DNA of 25,009 bases, taken from positions 1 through 25,009 of the forward strand of contig NZ_DLHL01000012.1 in NCBI RefSeq assembly GCF_002483225.1, in the 5' to 3' direction. The notes beneath the pieces were generated by a model, which ran no database searches, was not told the origin of the DNA, and saw only the letters and a list, made by a program, of their open reading frames with translations. Below, in pieces: positions 23,201 to 25,009 of this stretch (position 1 is its first letter; each line of letters begins with the position of its first letter). This stretch comes from Gemmatimonas sp. UBA7669. Lineage in GTDB: Bacteria; Gemmatimonadota; Gemmatimonadetes; Gemmatimonadales; Gemmatimonadaceae. The translations under genes were made by a program, and so were the position numbers.

Positions 23201-24271
23201 TCAACGACCGCGGTCCGGCGGCGCAAGCTCGGCCGTCACACGCCCGATGAGCGCCAACGGCACGCCGCGCAGCCCGGGCCAGTCGTGTGTGATAAAAGAC
23301 CGGGGTGGAAATGCGGTGCTGGCTTGTCCGGACGCACGGCCTCCGCCGGGAGGGGACCCCTTGGGGGGACTCCCACTGGGGGCTGTATTCCCAAGCGTCG
23401 TAAGACGACCCGGCGTTACATCCGCCACCCGCAGCCTGAGCTGCGCCGACAAACCACCATCCAGCAATACGCCATCACGGGCGCCCAGTGTCACAAGGGC
23501 CTGCGCCATTTCCCGTGTCGTCGGTCCAAGCGGCACCCGCTCTGCCACCCCCCCAAGGCCGGCGTAGCGCGACAACACGACCAACAGAGTGCCATCACCC
23601 ATCGTGCCCACCGCCAATCGGATGTCGCGGTGTGTTGGATGCACCAGAGCCTCGTTGCACAGCGCCGCCACGGCCTGTCCGCCGGAAACGATGTGCGGGT
23701 AGGACTGCACGGCTTCCACCACGTCGCGCTGGCCTCTCAGACTGGCAATCGAATCGGCGGGCACAATACGCGCGCGGCCCTGCCCGTCGACAACCAGCGC
23801 CGCAGCCAGCGCGCCTGCTCCAGGTCCCTGCCACTCGCGCCCGCGATGCACCACCCAGCCCCAGGGCCCATCATCGGTGAATTGCCCGGCATTGAGGGCA
23901 ATCACCGCGTCGTCCGGAGTATCGTCGATGCGCCAGGGCGCCATGTCTTCGCCATCGCGCCGTATGGCGAGCTCCAGATGCACGACGCGCGGGTCCAGGC
24001 GAGCCACAATCAAGTCGACAGGCACTTGTGGTGAGCCCACCGCCACTCGCCATGTCGTCCACATGACCGGTGCGCCGCGCCAGGGCAGACGTGTGACGCT
24101 CCGCCGCAATGCGTTCGCTGCGTCCGCGTTCGCGTCCGCGCTTGCGCCGCGCAGTGAAGTCGCCGGGCACGGTGCCGGTGTCAGCAACGGCCGCGTTGCC
24201 TGCGCCACCATCACGGCCGGAACCGCTACCGCCAGGCCACAGCAGGCCACCACGCACCGCAGAGTCTTCAT
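23201..24271 (-). CDS. Exported phosphodiester glycosidase (NAGPA-domain) family protein
   Basis: 356 aa from the ATG at 24271, which removes three residues of a TTG-started reading. An N-terminal signal peptide (CVVACCGLAVAVPAVMVAQA) precedes a mature domain with the family marks: VIALNAGQFTDDGPWGWVV, a SGGQAV turn and LLDGGLSAQL. The NAGPA domain (also called DUF2233) cleaves the glycosidic bond of GlcNAc-1-phosphodiesters in animals; in bacteria it acts on envelope or spore polysaccharides, or is undefined. Near the C-terminus a Gly/Ser/Pro-rich insert with repeated GSPP interrupts the domain. It starts 12 bp after pdxH ends and is in the same operon; the two activities have no obvious link. 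Confidence 0.8.
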   Translation of the reverse strand: MKTLRCVVACCGLAVAVPAVMVAQATRPLLTPAPCPATSLRGASADANADAANALRRSVTRLPWRGAPVMWTTWRVAVGSPQVPVDLIVARLDPRVVHLELAIRRDGEDMAPWRIDDTPDDAVIALNAGQFTDDGPWGWVVHRGREWQGPGAGALAAALVVDGQGRARIVPADSIASLRGQRDVVEAVQSYPHIVSGGQAVAALCNEALVHPTHRDIRLAVGTMGDGTLLVVLSRYAGLGGVAERVPLGPTTREMAQALVTLGARDGVLLDGGLSAQLRLRVADVTPGRLTTLGNTAPSGSPPKGSPPGGGRASGQASTAFPPRSFITHDWPGLRGVPLALIGRVTAELAPPDRGR

Positions 24272-24283
24272 GAACGACAAGCG

Positions 24284-24919
24284 CTACGGCGAGAGCCGGC
24301 GTTTCACCCACGTACCCGCTTCGCGGCGATACTGAATGCGGTCGTGCAGACGACTCGAGCGTCCCTGCCAGAACTCGATTTCTTCCGGCACCACGCGGAA
24401 ACCGCCCCAGTGGTCAGGCAATGGCACCTCACCCGCCGCAAAACGCTGCGTCACGGCCTCCACTTCGGCCTCCAGCACATCACGTGACGGCAGCACACTG
24501 CTCTGCACCGACGACCACGCGCCAAGACGGCTGGGCAGGGGACGTGACTGGAAATACGCGTCCGACTCGGCGCGGCTGACCCGCTGCACGGCACCCGTTA
24601 CGCGCACCTGGCGCTCCAGCTCCGGCCAGAAGAAGCACAGGGCTGCGCCCGGATTGTCCGCCAGCTCCTGCCCTTTGCGGCTGCGATAGTCCGTGTAGAA
24701 CACGAAGCCGCGGGCATCAACGCCCTTGAGCAGCACCATGCGCGCCGAGGGATACGCGTCAGGTGTCGCCGTCGCCAGGCACATGGCGTTCGGCTCCATG
24801 ACCTCTGCGCGCACGGCCTCGTCGAACCAGGTGGTGAACTGCGCAATGGGATCGTCGGCCGCGTCCTGCTCGGAGAACGCGTGACGACGGTAATCGGTGC
24901 GGATATCGGCGATGGACAT
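24284..24919 (-). CDS. pdxH: Pyridoxamine 5'-phosphate oxidase
   Basis: 211 aa from the ATG at 24919 (a GTG at 24925 would add two residues), matching PdxH. FMN- and substrate-binding blocks are clear: ARMVLLKGVDARGFVFYTD, YRSRKGQEL, AALCFFWPELERQVRV, the SRLGAWSSVQSS segment with the SRPxxSRLGAW pattern, and the C-terminal PxxWGGFRVVPxxIEFWQG followed by RLHDRI. It oxidises pyridoxine or pyridoxamine 5'-phosphate to pyridoxal 5'-phosphate using O2 and FMN, the final step of vitamin B6 cofactor synthesis and salvage. It is the first gene of a minus-strand operon of three. The right terminal repeat lies 66 nt upstream of its start. Confidence 0.96.
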   Translation of the reverse strand: MSIADIRTDYRRHAFSEQDAADDPIAQFTTWFDEAVRAEVMEPNAMCLATATPDAYPSARMVLLKGVDARGFVFYTDYRSRKGQELADNPGAALCFFWPELERQVRVTGAVQRVSRAESDAYFQSRPLPSRLGAWSSVQSSVLPSRDVLEAEVEAVTQRFAAGEVPLPDHWGGFRVVPEEIEFWQGRSSRLHDRIQYRREAGTWVKRRLSP

Positions 24920-24985
24920 GATCACGAATGAGAGTGCAGCATGAACGCGATGGGAGCGGGCGCTGCAGTCCGCGACTCCCCTGTA

Positions 24986-25009
24986 CTAGCAGGGTGCTGA
25001 AAAACCGGT
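24986..25009 (-). repeat. Right copy of terminal inverted repeat
   Basis: Reverse complement of the window's first 24 bases with a single difference; the outermost 20 bases are identical. Read on the minus strand it points towards pdxH and ends 66 nt before its start, much as the left copy lies 59 nt before the RidA-like gene. I saw no further copy inside the window. Confidence 0.85.

Noticed and set aside
1..25009. A 25-kb composite transposon, integron or prophage delimited by the terminal repeats
   Set aside because: No transposase, integrase, phage or conjugation gene is present, gene content is core metabolism, and target-site duplications cannot be seen within the window.
1..25009. CRISPR array, tRNA, rRNA or riboswitch
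   Set aside because: No regularly spaced repeats, cloverleaf-like sequences, ribosomal RNA segments or recognisable riboswitch cores were seen; intergenic gaps are nearly all under 150 bp.

Overview
The window looks like an ordinary chromosomal segment of a high-GC, Gram-negative-type bacterium. My best guess is Gemmatimonadota or a neighbouring phylum. The reasons are the GC-rich coding style, exported proteins with Sec signal peptides or a lipobox, monofunctional proline dehydrogenase, a fadI-fadJ pair, an M14 carboxypeptidase lipoprotein, and several start codons sitting 6-7 nt after a -10-like hexamer, as in leaderless mRNAs. There is no rRNA, tRNA or other strong taxonomic marker, so the phylum is inference.

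Layout. Positions 84-1886: a secreted RidA-like protein converges on queG, which follows a small hypothetical gene. Positions 2013-7932: a tightly overlapping three-gene signalling operon made of a hybrid histidine kinase with Hpt, a REC-GGDEF-EAL regulator and an HDOD protein, followed by a MazG-like pyrophosphohydrolase. Positions 8307-10733: a divergent pair of a type I phosphodiesterase and a LOG-family protein. Positions 10749-13897: an RsbQ/KAI2-like hydrolase, greA with a terminator-like hairpin in its leader, and a glpD-type dehydrogenase. Positions 14031-17506: fadI and fadJ of fatty-acid beta-oxidation. Positions 17550-22108: DinB-like protein, M14 carboxypeptidase, proline dehydrogenase, a small hypothetical protein and rsgA, all on + and mostly overlapping. 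Positions 22231-24919 on the minus strand: an operon of pdxH, a phosphodiester glycosidase-domain protein and a hypothetical exported protein.

How the genes fit together: most are core metabolism and maintenance (tRNA modification, beta-oxidation, glycerol-3-phosphate and proline oxidation, vitamin B6, ribosome assembly, transcript cleavage). The only multi-gene system that looks dedicated is the kinase/c-di-GMP/HDOD cassette. No transposase, integrase, phage gene, CRISPR array or tRNA was seen, and no stretch longer than about 150 bp lacks a gene.

Most unusual structures: (1) the window begins and ends with the same 20-bp sequence in inverted orientation (23 of 24 bases match), both copies pointing inward and lying about 60 bp upstream of a gene; (2) a large hairpin at 22100-22222 between convergent genes, built from tandem 14-bp units facing inverted counterparts; (3) a 12-bp perfect hairpin between the proline dehydrogenase and the next gene; (4) a terminator-like hairpin in the greA leader; (5) repeated TANNTT-(6-7 nt)-ATG start contexts.
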